Source: Actinomycetes bacterium
GTDB lineage: Bacteria > Actinomycetota > Acidimicrobiia > Acidimicrobiales > Microtrichaceae
Direction of reading: 5' to 3'
Assembly (NCBI GenBank): GCA_029782335.1
Contig: JAKOVA010000002.1
Location: 1 to 64,000, forward strand
DNA: 64,000 nt
Position 1 is the first letter of the stretch. Each line of letters opens with the position of its first letter. A program made the position numbers and the translations under genes. Positions 53,346 to 61,968 of this stretch are shown one piece after another. The notes under the pieces were generated by a model. The model saw nothing but the letters and a program-made list of their open reading frames with translations. It did not search any database and had not been told where the DNA came from.

Positions 53346-55133
53346 ATGACCGAACTGTCCCGCATCCGCAACCTGTCGATCATCGCCCACATCGATCACG
53401 GGAAATCGACCCTCGCCGACCGGATCCTCGAGATCTGCGGCGCGGTCGACCGACGCGAGATGCGCGACCAGTACCTCGACTCGATGGACCTTGAACGCGA
53501 ACGCGGGATCACCATCAAGTTGCAGTCGGTCCGCCTCGACTACCGCGAACACGTCATCAACCTGATCGATACGCCAGGCCACGTGGACTTCGGCTACGAG
53601 GTGTCACGGTCCCTCGCCGCCTGCGAAGGCGTGGTGCTGGTGGTCGACGCATCGCAGGGGATCGAGGCTCAGACACTCGCCAACTGCTACCTCGCGCTCG
53701 AACACGATCTCGAGATCGTCGCCTGTCTCAACAAAATCGACCTACCCGCCGCCGACCCCGACCGGTATGCGGGGGAGATCGAGCAGGTGCTCGGCCTCCC
53801 GGCAGAGGACATCCTGCGGATCTCGGCGAAGACCGGCGACGGCGTCGAGGCGTTGCTCGATGCGGTGCTCGAGCGGATCCCGCCTCCCCAGGGTGACCCG
53901 ACCGCACCGCTGCAGGGGCTGATCTTCGACTCGCACTTCGACCAGTACCGAGGGGTCATCAGCTCGATCCGGGTCGTGAACGGCACGCTCAAGACCGGTT
54001 CCCGGCTGCGGTTCATGCAGGCGGGAGCGGTCCACGACGCTGACGAGGTGGGGGCGCGACGACCCGCGCCCACGCCGATGGCAGCCCTCGGGCCCGGTGA
54101 GGTGGGCTATCTGATCGCGGGGATCAAAGACGTCGGCGAGGCCCGCTCCGGAGAGACCGTCACCGATTCCGCGCGGCCCGCCGATGCGCCGCTCGAGGGG
54201 TACCGGGAACCCAAGCCGATGGTGTTCTGCGGCCTGTATCCCGTCGAGGGCGACGAGTTCGAGGACCTTCGCGAGTCGCTCGAGAAACTTCGCCTCAACG
54301 ACAGCTCCTTCACCTACGAGGCCGAGACCTCCGGGGCGCTCGGGTTCGGGTTCCGCTGTGGCTTCCTCGGCCTCCTCCACATGGAGATCGTGCGCGAACG
54401 CCTCGAGCGCGAGTACGACCTGAACCTCATCGCGACGGCACCGTCGGTGGAGTACCGGGTGATCCGCACCGACGGCGTCGAGGTGCAGGTCGACAATCCG
54501 GCGGACCTGCCGGAGCCGGCGAAGATCGACCAGATCCTCGAGCCGTACCTTCAGGTGTCGATCATCACCCCGGCCACCTACACCGGCACGCTGATGGACC
54601 TCTGCCAGAGCCGCCGTGGCGAGATGACGAAGATGGAGTACCTCTCGCCCGAGCGGCTCGACCTTCGCTACCGGATGCCCCTCGGTGAGGTCGTGATGGA
54701 CTTCTTCGATCAACTGAAGTCGCGCACCCAGGGGTACGCGAGCCTCGATTACGAACCGGTCGGCTACGCGCCCGCAAACCTCGTCAAGGTCGACATCCTC
54801 ATCGCCGGCGAACCCGTCGACGCCTTCTCGGCGATCGTGCATCGCGACAAGGCCTACGAGTACGGGAAGAAGCTGGTCGACAAACTGCGGGAACTCATCC
54901 CGCGCCAACAGTTCGACGTGCCGATCCAGGCTGCGATCGGCTCGAAGATCCTCAGCCGTCAGACGGTCAAGGCCTATCGCAAGGACGTCACGGCGAAGCT
55001 CTACGGCGGCGACATCTCGCGGAAGCGGAAGCTGTTGGAGAAGCAGAAGGAAGGCAAGAAGCGGATGAAGAACCTCGGTCGGGTCGAGGTTCCCTCCGAC
55101 GCCTTCATCTCTGCGCTGCGGCTCGACGACTAA
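53346..55133 (+). CDS. lepA: Elongation factor 4 (LepA)
   Basis: Ribosome-associated GTPase with a role in translation under stress and in 30S assembly. The 595 residues contain the P-loop AHIDHGKST (14-22), RGITIK switch I, DTPGHVDF switch [11 protein letters not shown], an EF-G-like domain pair and the LepA-specific C-terminal domain ending near RLDD ([22 protein letters not shown], split around 558-580). ATG 53346 gives the canonical N-terminus; earlier in-frame codons overlap the rpsT promoter region. Confidence 0.97.
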   Translation: MTELSRIRNLSIIAHIDHGKSTLADRILEICGAVDRREMRDQYLDSMDLERERGITIKLQSVRLDYREHVINLIDTPGHVDFGYEVSRSLAACEGVVLVVDASQGIEAQTLANCYLALEHDLEIVACLNKIDLPAADPDRYAGEIEQVLGLPAEDILRISAKTGDGVEALLDAVLERIPPPQGDPTAPLQGLIFDSHFDQYRGVISSIRVVNGTLKTGSRLRFMQAGAVHDADEVGARRPAPTPMAALGPGEVGYLIAGIKDVGEARSGETVTDSARPADAPLEGYREPKPMVFCGLYPVEGDEFEDLRESLEKLRLNDSSFTYEAETSGALGFGFRCGFLGLLHMEIVRERLEREYDLNLIATAPSVEYRVIRTDGVEVQVDNPADLPEPAKIDQILEPYLQVSIITPATYTGTLMDLCQSRRGEMTKMEYLSPERLDLRYRMPLGEVVMDFFDQLKSRTQGYASLDYEPVGYAPANLVKVDILIAGEPVDAFSAIVHRDKAYEYGKKLVDKLRELIPRQQFDVPIQAAIGSKILSRQTVKAYRKDVTAKLYGGDISRKRKLLEKQKEGKKRMKNLGRVEVPSDAFISALRLDD

Positions 55134-55184
55134 CGCCGGCGACAGCGGGTTCCGGTGGCGGTCGTCGGCCACCGTCGGGATCAT

Positions 55185-55211
55185 CTGGCACTCGCCTAGA
55201 CTGAGTGCCAG
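55185..55211 (+). promoter_or_regulatory. CIRCE element (HrcA operator)
   Basis: CTGGCACTC-N9-GAGTGCCAG is a perfect 9-bp inverted repeat with the canonical nine-base spacer and differs from the classical CIRCE (TTAGCACTC) only in its outer bases. It ends at the base before the hrcA ATG. The -10 TAGACT lies inside its spacer, so bound HrcA would cover the promoter of its own operon. Confidence 0.93.
55197..55202 (+). promoter_or_regulatory. Putative -10 (TAGACT) of hrcA-dnaJ-rsmE
   Basis: TAGACT occupies the 3' two-thirds of the CIRCE spacer and ends nine bases before the hrcA ATG. Transcription would start within the right CIRCE arm, two to three bases before or at the ATG. Confidence 0.55.
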
Positions 55212-56219
55212 ATGTTGGACGAACGCAAGGCGGCCATTCTCCGCGCGGTGGTCACCCGCTACATCGAGACCGCGCAACCCGTGGGGTCGTCCCAGGTCGT
55301 GGACGCAGCGGCGGTTGGCGTCTCCTCCGCCACGGTGCGCAACGAGATGACGATGCTCGAACGTGAGGGGTACCTCACCCAGCCTCACACGAGCGCCGGT
55401 CGAATCCCGACGGAGAAGGGCTACCGCTACTTCGTCGACTCGCTGCCCGGGCCGACCGACCTCGGCCCTGCACAGGCTCGCGAAGTCCGGGCGTTCTTCT
55501 CCCGGGCGCACGGCGAGCTCGAACAGATGCTGAAGTCGACGAGTCGGCTGCTCTCGAGGCTCACCGCGACGACGGCGCTCGTGGTCGGTGACGCAGCGGA
55601 GACGGCAACGGTCCGCTCGGCACAGTTGGTGTCGCTCTCCGCCCGATCCACGCTCGCCGTGGTGGTGTTGTCCAACGGCACGGTGCTGAAGCGCACGATC
55701 GAGTCACCCGAGGTGACCGAGGATCAGGTCGCCCTCGCGACCCAGAGCGTGCTGGCGGCGCTCGGCGGGCATCAGCCTCATGAGCCGGTCCGTGTTCCGG
55801 CGTCGGGCGACGCTGTGGTCGACGATCTCGCGGACCGGACCCTGATCGCTGTGCGCGCCGCAGCCGAGGAGGAGCGGCGGCACGTCTTCGTCGAGGGCTC
55901 CGCGAACATCGCGGGAGCGTTCGAGACGGTCAGCACACTCCGTGAGGTGCTCGGCATCCTCGAGCAACAGCTGACGGTCGTGACGCTCCTCGAGGATGTC
56001 CTGCAACGGGGCCTGACCGTCGCGATCGGCTCCGAGACGGGCGTCGCACCGCTCGCCGAGTGCTCCGTTGTCGTCGCTCCCTTCATGGTCGGGGGTGAAC
56101 CGGCGGGAACGATCGGCGTGTTGGGGCCGACACGGATGAACTATGCCAAGACGCTTGCCGCGGTGGCGATGGTCAGCCAGCGGCTTTCTCACACCCTCAC
56201 CGAGGGCGAGGTGGGTTGA
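55212..56219 (+). CDS. hrcA: Heat-inducible transcription repressor HrcA
   Basis: Repressor of class I heat-shock genes that binds CIRCE. The 335 residues have the winged-helix N-terminal domain ([22 protein letters not shown], then [30 protein letters not shown], split around 25-60) and the dimerisation/insert domains typical of the family. The gene carries its own CIRCE, and its TGA overlaps the dnaJ ATG by one base (TGATG), so repressor and co-chaperone are made together. Confidence 0.96.
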   Translation: MLDERKAAILRAVVTRYIETAQPVGSSQVVDAAAVGVSSATVRNEMTMLEREGYLTQPHTSAGRIPTEKGYRYFVDSLPGPTDLGPAQAREVRAFFSRAHGELEQMLKSTSRLLSRLTATTALVVGDAAETATVRSAQLVSLSARSTLAVVVLSNGTVLKRTIESPEVTEDQVALATQSVLAALGGHQPHEPVRVPASGDAVVDDLADRTLIAVRAAAEEERRHVFVEGSANIAGAFETVSTLREVLGILEQQLTVVTLLEDVLQRGLTVAIGSETGVAPLAECSVVVAPFMVGGEPAGTIGVLGPTRMNYAKTLAAVAMVSQRLSHTLTEGEVG

Positions 56220-57343
56220 TGAGCGAGAACCTCTACGACGTGCTCGGCGTCGCGCACGACGCGTCGGCGGATGAGATCAAGCGCGCTTACCGGAAACTCG
56301 CGCGCAAGCTGCACCCCGACACGAACCCCGACGATCCCGAGTCGGAGGCCCGCTTCAAACAGGTCGCGCAGGCCTACGAGGTGCTGTCGGACCCTGCAGC
56401 GCGGGAGCGCTACGACCGGTTCGGTTCGGTCGACGGGTTCGACTTCGGTGATCCCTTCGGCGGGGGCGGCGGACTCGGAGACCTCTTCGACGCCTTCTTC
56501 GGTGGCGCAAGCCCCTTCGGTGGCGGAGGCGGCCGAGGGCGTGGACCGGCGGGTCCACCGCGGGGGCCCGACATCGAGGTCGTCGCGGTGCTGGAGTTCG
56601 CCGACGCGGTCTTCGGGGCCAAACACGAGGTGAAGGTGCGCACCGCGATCGCGTGTGACGTGTGCGAGGGCAGTGGCGCCACTCCCGGTTCGGAACCCAC
56701 GACGTGTCCGGACTGCAACGGCTCCGGCGAACAACGCATGGTTCGCCAGACGATGCTCGGCCAGATCGTCTCTGCGTCGGTGTGTCGCCGCTGCCAGGGC
56801 CAGGGTCAGATCGTGACCGACCCGTGTTCGGAGTGCCGCGGTGAGGGCCGCACGATCGTCGACAAGACCTACACCGTGGACATCCCGGCGGGCGTGGACA
56901 CCGGCTCGACGTTGCGGCTGACCGGTCGAGGGGCGGTGGGACCCCGCTCGGGGCCGGCGGGTGACCTGTACGTGAAGATCAAGGTGCGTCCCCACGATCG
57001 TTTCCAACGTCAGGGCTACGACTTGCTCGAAGACCTCCCGGTCTCGATGACGCAGGCCGCGCTGGGTCATCACCTGTCCTACGAGACCCTCGACGGGGTC
57101 GAGGACCTGGTCATTCCGCGAGGAACCCAGTCAGGTCGCGTCTTCCGCCTTCGCCATCGTGGGGTCCCTCATGTGGAGGGTCGTGGCCGGGGCGATCTGT
57201 TGGTGCGTGTCGTGGTGATGACGCCCCAGGACCTCGACGCCGAGCAGGAGGATCTGCTCGAACGGTTCGCTGAGCTGCGCGGTGAAGAGGTGGCACGCCC
57301 CGACACCGGGCTGCTGTCAAAGATCCGCTCTGCCTTCCGCTGA
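56219..57343 (+). CDS. dnaJ: Chaperone protein DnaJ
   Basis: Hsp40 co-chaperone of DnaK. The 374 residues comprise the J domain with the H-P-D triplet (LHPDTN near 33-38), a Gly/Phe-rich linker (about 75-120), four zinc-finger repeats of the C-x-x-C-x-G-x-G type ([32 protein letters not shown], about 145-205) and the C-terminal substrate domains. ATG 56219 overlaps the hrcA stop. This hrcA-linked copy is the DnaJ2 type; a second dnaJ with dnaK-grpE is expected elsewhere. Confidence 0.96.
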   Translation: MSENLYDVLGVAHDASADEIKRAYRKLARKLHPDTNPDDPESEARFKQVAQAYEVLSDPAARERYDRFGSVDGFDFGDPFGGGGGLGDLFDAFFGGASPFGGGGGRGRGPAGPPRGPDIEVVAVLEFADAVFGAKHEVKVRTAIACDVCEGSGATPGSEPTTCPDCNGSGEQRMVRQTMLGQIVSASVCRRCQGQGQIVTDPCSECRGEGRTIVDKTYTVDIPAGVDTGSTLRLTGRGAVGPRSGPAGDLYVKIKVRPHDRFQRQGYDLLEDLPVSMTQAALGHHLSYETLDGVEDLVIPRGTQSGRVFRLRHRGVPHVEGRGRGDLLVRVVVMTPQDLDAEQEDLLERFAELRGEEVARPDTGLLSKIRSAFR

Positions 57344-57346
57344 CGC

Positions 57347-58033
57347 GTGATCCCGTCGGCCGGACACCTCTTCTACGTGACGGACCTCGAAGCTCCGGAG
57401 TTGAACGCGCGTGATCAGCACCACGCAGCGCGGGTCCTGCGCCTTCGCGGCGGTGAGGAGCTTTCCATCGCCGACGGCGCGGGGCGGTGGCGGCGGTGCT
57501 GCTGGAGTGGAGCCGCCGTGGAGCCGATCGGGCCGATCCACCACGAGCCGCAACCCGCCGAGACGCTCACGGTCGCGTTCGCGTTGCTGAAGGGATCCAA
57601 GCCGGAGCTTGTCGTCCAGAAGCTGACCGAGTTGGGCATCGACCGGATCGTCCCGCTGCGAGTGGAGCGATCCGTGGTGCGACACGACGCCGGTCGTTCC
57701 GAGCGCTTCCACGAGCGCTTGAGCGAGATCGCCCGAGAGGCGGGGATGCAGAGTCGTCGCGCGCGTCTGCCGCTCGTCGAGCCGACCGCGTCGTTCGGTG
57801 AGTTCCTCGCATCCGAGGACCGACCGCTCCTCGCGGATCGCGGCGGGCGGCCGCTTCGGGCAGGTGACACGTGTGTGGTGATCGGCCCCGAGGGGGGCTG
57901 GAGCGATGCCGAACGCCGTGACGTGCCTGCTGACGACGTGGTCGCCTTAGCGCCGGGTGTGTTGCGGGCGGAGACGGCAGCGATGGCTGCGGGTGTACTC
58001 CTCGCCGCGTTGCGCTCCGCTCGCGACGGGTGA
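57347..58033 (+). CDS. rsmE: 16S rRNA (uracil-1498-N3)-methyltransferase
   Basis: SPOUT-type methyltransferase that makes m3U1498 in 16S rRNA. The 228 residues show an N-terminal PUA-like domain (DQHHAARVLRLRGGEEL near 24-38) and the knotted C-terminal domain with GPEGGWSDAER near 185-195 and LAPGVLRAETAAMAAGVLL near 202-220. GTG 57347 lies three bases after dnaJ. dnaJ-rsmE linkage is common. Confidence 0.94.
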   Translation: MIPSAGHLFYVTDLEAPELNARDQHHAARVLRLRGGEELSIADGAGRWRRCCWSGAAVEPIGPIHHEPQPAETLTVAFALLKGSKPELVVQKLTELGIDRIVPLRVERSVVRHDAGRSERFHERLSEIAREAGMQSRRARLPLVEPTASFGEFLASEDRPLLADRGGRPLRAGDTCVVIGPEGGWSDAERRDVPADDVVALAPGVLRAETAAMAAGVLLAALRSARDG

Positions 58034-58073
58034 ATTTGCCTCGTTGCAGGCCGCGCGACGGTCACTCACAGTG

Positions 58074-58103
58074 TTGATGCACGCAAAGACGGTGACATAG
58101 AGT
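58074..58103 (+). promoter_or_regulatory. Promoter of the BldD-like gene (TTGATG-N18-TAGAGT)
   Basis: A -35 TTGATG and -10 TAGAGT are separated by 18 bases. The start site would be about 54 bases before the ATG, which has a strong GGGAGGAGA Shine-Dalgarno. This gene is therefore not leaderless, in contrast to many others here. Confidence 0.5.
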
Positions 58104-58163
58104 GCCCTCGCCTTCCGGGCCGGGGAGCGCGTCACGCACCCCTGTGCGGGAGGAGACCGAAGC

Positions 58164-58676
58164 ATGGCAGTGATCGAGGACGACGACGTGAACCCTGGTT
58201 ACGGCCGCCAGGTTGGCGAACGGCTCCGGCTGATCAGGCGCCAGAAGCGTCTCTCGCTGCAAGAGGTCGAAGCGCAGTCGCAACAGGAGTTCAAGGCGTC
58301 GGTGCTCGGAGCCTACGAGCGCGGCGAGCGCGCCATCTCGGTGCCCCGCCTGCAGCGCTTGGCTCGGTTCTATCGAGTGCCGGTCGATCAGCTGTTGCCC
58401 TACGACGAAGACGGCCAGCCGCTCGACGACGAGACGCCCCGGGGCGACCCGGACGCGGGAGCCAAGCTCGACCTGACCCGGCTGGAGAACCTTTCCGGCC
58501 CGGAGGCCGAGACGCTGGGTCGGTACCTCCGCATGATTCAGGTGCAACGCCAGGACTTCAACGGCCGGGTCCTGACGATCCGTCGGGACGACATGCGTGC
58601 CATCGCCGCGATCCTTGGGGTGACGGAGGAATCCGCGGTCGGCCGTCTCGATGAACTCGGCTTGAAGCTCGCCTGA
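58164..58676 (+). CDS. BldD-like helix-turn-helix regulator
   Basis: The 170 residues have an XRE-type HTH (about 14-75: LRLIRRQKRLSLQEVEAQS, GAYERGERAISVPRLQRLARFY) and a C-terminal domain resembling Streptomyces BldD. The c-di-GMP signature R-x-D-x8-R-x-x-D is present as R129-Q-D131, eight residues, then R140-R-D-D143. BldD dimerises on tetrameric c-di-GMP to repress sporulation genes; the same ligand is inferred here but the targets are unknown. ATG 58164 follows GGGAGGAGA. It is single, with a terminator-like hairpin downstream. Confidence 0.87.
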   Translation: MAVIEDDDVNPGYGRQVGERLRLIRRQKRLSLQEVEAQSQQEFKASVLGAYERGERAISVPRLQRLARFYRVPVDQLLPYDEDGQPLDDETPRGDPDAGAKLDLTRLENLSGPEAETLGRYLRMIQVQRQDFNGRVLTIRRDDMRAIAAILGVTEESAVGRLDELGLKLA

Positions 58677-58685
58677 AACGCCGCC

Positions 58686-58722
58686 TGCCGGCGGCGGCAA
58701 CCCACCGTTGCTGCCGCCGGCA
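58686..58722 (+). terminator. GC-rich terminator hairpin after the BldD-like gene
   Basis: TGCCGGCGGCGGCAAC pairs with GTTGCTGCCGCCGGCA (16 bp, one G-U) around a CCACC loop, nine bases after the stop. No T-tract follows. It stands in the 157-base gap between converging genes. Confidence 0.65.
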
Positions 58723-58833
58723 AGCGATCGGTGAAACCCTGATGGGTTCCGATCCGTCGGTGACGCTCGAGGGAGAACTCGCGTCGACCGCTCGAGTGAC
58801 AGTAGGAAACCCGCCGAGCGGCGGATAGGGGGG

Positions 58834-60333
58834 TTACCCCACGACGGTCGGAGGCGGGAGCGTGAGGACCTGGCCGGCGTACACGAGGTCGGGATTGGTG
58901 GGGTCGACCAGCACACCCATGTTTGCCCGGATGAGTTTCCGCCAGTATCGGGCCGTCTCCGTGTCGGAGGGTGGCCGCCCGAACGCGGCCGACAGCGTCG
59001 TCTCGGCGACTGCCCACAAGTGATCGCCACGCCGGAGGGTGTAGGTCGATCGTGCGGGATAGCGGGCTTCGGGTGGTGCGGCGGAGGCGGGGGCCCCGGG
59101 GAGGATCGGGGTGGGGATGGTGACGGCCGTAGGGGTGTCGGGAGTGACCGGGGCGTCTGGGGTGTCGGGGGCTGCGGTCACTGCGGTCACTGCGGTTGTC
59201 GTCGTTGTCGTCGAGGCCTCCGGGAGGCGAGGAGACTGGAGCACGGTCCGGGGGGTTGTGCTGGGTGCGTGTGGCATCGCCACCGCCGAAGTCGTGACGC
59301 CCACCACCGTGATGCCGGTGATCCAGCGCCGTAACCACGACGGCGCGACGCGTTCGGAAATGCGACCGAGCCGATCGGAGCGAGTGGTCCAGGCGAGCAC
59401 CGGCAAGAGGTTGAGTGCCGCCCCGTACCAGCCGACGGCAACGAGGGTCCACGCGAGGGCCGAGAGCGGGAGCGTGCCGACGCGGGCGACCACATCGTTC
59501 GCCGGCGAGGTGAAGCGCTGTGCTGCGATGGCGCAGGCCGCGCAGAGCAGGGCACGCACGAGCAGCGGCGGGATCGGTGAGCGCCTTCGCCGTCGTCGCG
59601 TGGGCCGTGTCGGCGCGGTTGCGGGAGTGTGCGCGAGGTTCCGCATCGTGGTCGCTCCACGCCGCGGGGAGTGGGAGATCCGTCGACGACGGGCACCCTT
59701 CGGCGAGCGGGGGGAACGGGCGGAACGTCGGCCGGGAGTGCGGCCGTCGACGGCGAGGCGTGCGATTTGGTCGGCCAACGCCGCGGCGGTGGTCGGCGCC
59801 TCGGCTGCCGTCTCGAGAATGCGGCTCAGGCGGCGTGCGGCCGAGCGCTCCGACGCGGTGGTCGCCGCCGAGACCGTCCACGCTTGAGCGACGTCGAGCG
59901 CCGCACGCACATCGGCGAGTGCGGGGCCGGCATCGGGCCGAGTGACACGCGTCGCCCGGCCCAATGAGCACAGCACGATGGAGCCACCGTCGGTTCGGAT
60001 GACGTGATCGCCGCGGACCGATCCGTGGGCCCACCCCAGGGCGTGCAGTTCTGCAAGCACTCGGGTGAGTTGTCCGATGACGACCACTGCCTCTGCGATC
60101 GTCCGTGGAGGGTCGGAGCGCAGCGTGGTGCTCCCGGCGAAGCCGGTGTGCAGTTCGTCGGGTGGCGTCGTGCCGCTCGCGAGCTCCACGAGGTTGGGGT
60201 GGCGGAGTTCGGTGAGGACGTCGCGTTCCCGCTGGATCCGGAGTCGCGCCCGCTCGTCGGTAGCGGTCTTGACGTGTCGAGCAGGGACTGACCCGTCGCG
60301 CCCCGGCAGATGCGTGATCCCACCCGTTTCCAC
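58834..60333 (-). CDS. Pseudokinase-like membrane protein with LysM domain
   Basis: The 499 residues combine an N-terminal protein-kinase-like domain (about 15-190), a basic Arg-rich linker (about 195-245), two to three membrane segments (about 260-355), a Thr/Pro-rich stretch, and a C-terminal LysM domain (about 425-495, YTLRRGDHLWAVAE) for peptidoglycan binding. VKTA (Lys22) resembles the ATP-lysine motif, but the catalytic loop reads H103-G-S-V-R-G-D-H (Asp, Lys and Asn replaced) and DFG reads S-L-G, so phosphotransfer is unlikely. GTG 60333 lies six bases after a TATGAT hexamer; ATG 60351 is the alternative start. Confidence 0.8.
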   Translation of the reverse strand: METGGITHLPGRDGSVPARHVKTATDERARLRIQRERDVLTELRHPNLVELASGTTPPDELHTGFAGSTTLRSDPPRTIAEAVVVIGQLTRVLAELHALGWAHGSVRGDHVIRTDGGSIVLCSLGRATRVTRPDAGPALADVRAALDVAQAWTVSAATTASERSAARRLSRILETAAEAPTTAAALADQIARLAVDGRTPGRRSARSPRSPKGARRRRISHSPRRGATTMRNLAHTPATAPTRPTRRRRRRSPIPPLLVRALLCAACAIAAQRFTSPANDVVARVGTLPLSALAWTLVAVGWYGAALNLLPVLAWTTRSDRLGRISERVAPSWLRRWITGITVVGVTTSAVAMPHAPSTTPRTVLQSPRLPEASTTTTTTAVTAVTAAPDTPDAPVTPDTPTAVTIPTPILPGAPASAAPPEARYPARSTYTLRRGDHLWAVAETTLSAAFGRPPSDTETARYWRKLIRANMGVLVDPTNPDLVYAGQVLTLPPPTVVG

Positions 60334-60339
60334 GGTGGA

Positions 60340-60345
60340 ATCATA
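60340..60345 (-). promoter_or_regulatory. Putative -10 (TATGAT) of the pseudokinase gene
   Basis: On the minus strand TATGAT is followed by six bases and GTG 60333. It is the closest match to TATAAT in the window and would exclude ATG 60351 as a start from this promoter. Confidence 0.5.
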
Positions 60346-60388
60346 GTGCATGAAATGTATTGAAAGTGGGGGTAAGGGGTGTTGCTTC

Positions 60389-60508
60389 CTACCCGAAGAC
60401 GGCAGCGATGGTGACGCCGATGCCTGCGACGATGGCAAGGATCATGGCCAAGGCCACGAGTGCGATGCCGTCGTCGCGACTGCGGGGGGAAAGACGGTAC
60501 GGCTGCAT
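60389..60508 (-). CDS. 39-residue single-helix membrane peptide
   Basis: A 39-codon frame with a basic N-terminus (MQPYRLSPRSRDDG) and one 22-25-residue membrane helix rich in Ala/Ile/Val (LVALAMILAIVAGIGV). Support for a real gene comes from a TACGGT hexamer exactly six bases before the ATG, the same spacing as for certain genes, and from position: it is on the same strand, 55 bases upstream of the pseudokinase-LysM start. A role as a membrane partner or regulator of that protein is inference. Confidence 0.6.
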   Translation of the reverse strand: MQPYRLSPRSRDDGIALVALAMILAIVAGIGVTIAAVFG

Positions 60509-60514
60509 CCGCGT

Positions 60515-60520
60515 ACCGTA
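60515..60520 (-). promoter_or_regulatory. Putative -10 (TACGGT) of the 39-aa membrane peptide
   Basis: On the minus strand TACGGT is followed by six bases and ATG 60508. Confidence 0.45.
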
Positions 60521-60577
60521 ACCATCTGCTCCCCCCAGAGCCCGCTTCATGCGGGGTGACCGGTCCCCGCTGTGACA

Positions 60578-61138
60578 TCAGAGACTGCGCCCGCAGTAGG
60601 CCATGAGCCGCGCGACCCCATTCGGCTCCACGGGAGGTACCTGCGGGCCGAACATGCCGGCCTGCCGGAACGCATCGAACCCAGCTGCGTCGGCCATCTC
60701 CCGGACGGCGTCGCAGCGGTCTGCGTCGACCACGCCCATGTGGCCGGTCGCGGCCGCAAGGTCGACCCCGTGGACAAACGTCTCGAGCACGTTGATCTGA
60801 GCTGCGAGCAACGGTGGGAAGTCCCCGAAGGGGAGCGTGATGGTTCCCCGGTGGTGTTCGTCGCGTGACCATCCCGCGAGGACGGCGGCTGCACTCGATG
60901 CGACCTGTCGCCGTGGATCTGAATCCTTGGGCCCGACGGGAGTGCCGAGTGCGTCGGCGAACATCCCGAGTGCCCCGACGATGTGGGCCGCGACGGTCTC
61001 GGCGTTCCAGTCGGGGCAGGGCGTTGGGAGCTGAAGCTGCGAGTCGGTGAGCGACTCGACGCGCTCTACGGTGTCCGCGAAGGCCGCTGCCATGAGCGAG
61101 AGCACCTCGGTGAAGCTCGGGTCGGTCCAGGTGCTCAT
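60578..61138 (-). CDS. TIGR03086-family metal-binding protein (DinB/MDMPI-like)
   Basis: The 186 residues belong to the mycothiol-dependent maleylpyruvate isomerase N-terminal (DinB-like) four-helix family: LPTPCPDWNAETVAAHIVGAL near 37-57 with the metal-binding His, and ETFVHGVDLAAATG near 118-131 with two further His. Members are mycothiol transferases or have unknown substrates. ATG 61138 overlaps the ABC permease stop (ATGA), so it is the last gene of the exporter operon and may conjugate mycothiol to the exported toxic compound (inference). Confidence 0.85.
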   Translation of the reverse strand: MSTWTDPSFTEVLSLMAAAFADTVERVESLTDSQLQLPTPCPDWNAETVAAHIVGALGMFADALGTPVGPKDSDPRRQVASSAAAVLAGWSRDEHHRGTITLPFGDFPPLLAAQINVLETFVHGVDLAAATGHMGVVDADRCDAVREMADAAGFDAFRQAGMFGPQVPPVEPNGVARLMAYCGRSL

Positions 61139-61968
61139 CGCCGTGACTCCCAGCGGAACCAACGGAGGCAGACCACGAGGCCTCCCAGCGTCCAGGCGGC
61201 GAGCACGGCGAGGTCGGACCATACGAATCCGGCGCCGGTGGTTGCCGGGTGGAATGCATGTTGCAGGCTGTGTGCCAAGGGTCGAACTGGGAAGATCTTG
61301 GCGGTGAAGTCGAGCCAGCCGGGTGCGCCGCTGAGCACCATCCAGATGCCCGAGATGAACGTCAGCGGGAGCACGAGGATGTTCAGCACCGCTGGCGCGG
61401 CATCGGCATTCGGGATGACCGTTGTGGCGGCGAGGCCAAGAGTGGTGAAGCAGATCGAGCCGAGCACCACGGTGACGATGAGTGCCGGCAACGTCGAGGT
61501 CCGGATTTGCACGTCGTAGGCCAGGCTCCCGAGCAGCAGGGTCGCTCCGACGAGGACGGCTGCGGTGACCAGTGTGGATCCGATCCGTCCAGCCATGAAC
61601 ACCCATCGCGGCAGTGGGGTGCCCTTGATCCGCTTGAGGATGCCGGCGTCGCGGGAGACGGCAACCGAGGTTGCGAGGTTGGTGAAGGTCGCCATGATCA
61701 GCCCGTAGGCCAAGATCCCCGGCACGAACCACGTGGAGTAGCTGATGCCGCCGAGTTCAGTGATGTGGTGGCCGCCGTTGATCGCGTTGAACACGACGAG
61801 GAAGACCAGCGGGAATACGACGCTGAAGAACGCTCGAGTCCGATTCCGCCAGAAGGCGCGCTGCTCGAAACCGATTTGGGTCGCGACGAGCCGCAGATCC
61901 GACTCGGTCGACGTCGTGGTTGACAGCGGCCGGAACTCGGCGCTGGCGGTGGTGCTGATGGTGCTCAT
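61135..61968 (-). CDS. ABC-2 type transporter permease (DrrB-like)
   Basis: Membrane half of a drug or lipid exporter. The 277 residues have six hydrophobic helices and the ABC-2 signature region ILKRIKGTPLPRWVFMAGRI near 116-135 with VLNILVLPLTFISGIWMVLSG near 198-218. It overlaps the ATPase gene and the downstream TIGR03086 gene by ATGA, so three proteins are made in a coupled way. Substrate unknown. Confidence 0.92.
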   Translation of the reverse strand: MSTISTTASAEFRPLSTTTSTESDLRLVATQIGFEQRAFWRNRTRAFFSVVFPLVFLVVFNAINGGHHITELGGISYSTWFVPGILAYGLIMATFTNLATSVAVSRDAGILKRIKGTPLPRWVFMAGRIGSTLVTAAVLVGATLLLGSLAYDVQIRTSTLPALIVTVVLGSICFTTLGLAATTVIPNADAAPAVLNILVLPLTFISGIWMVLSGAPGWLDFTAKIFPVRPLAHSLQHAFHPATTGAGFVWSDLAVLAAWTLGGLVVCLRWFRWESRR

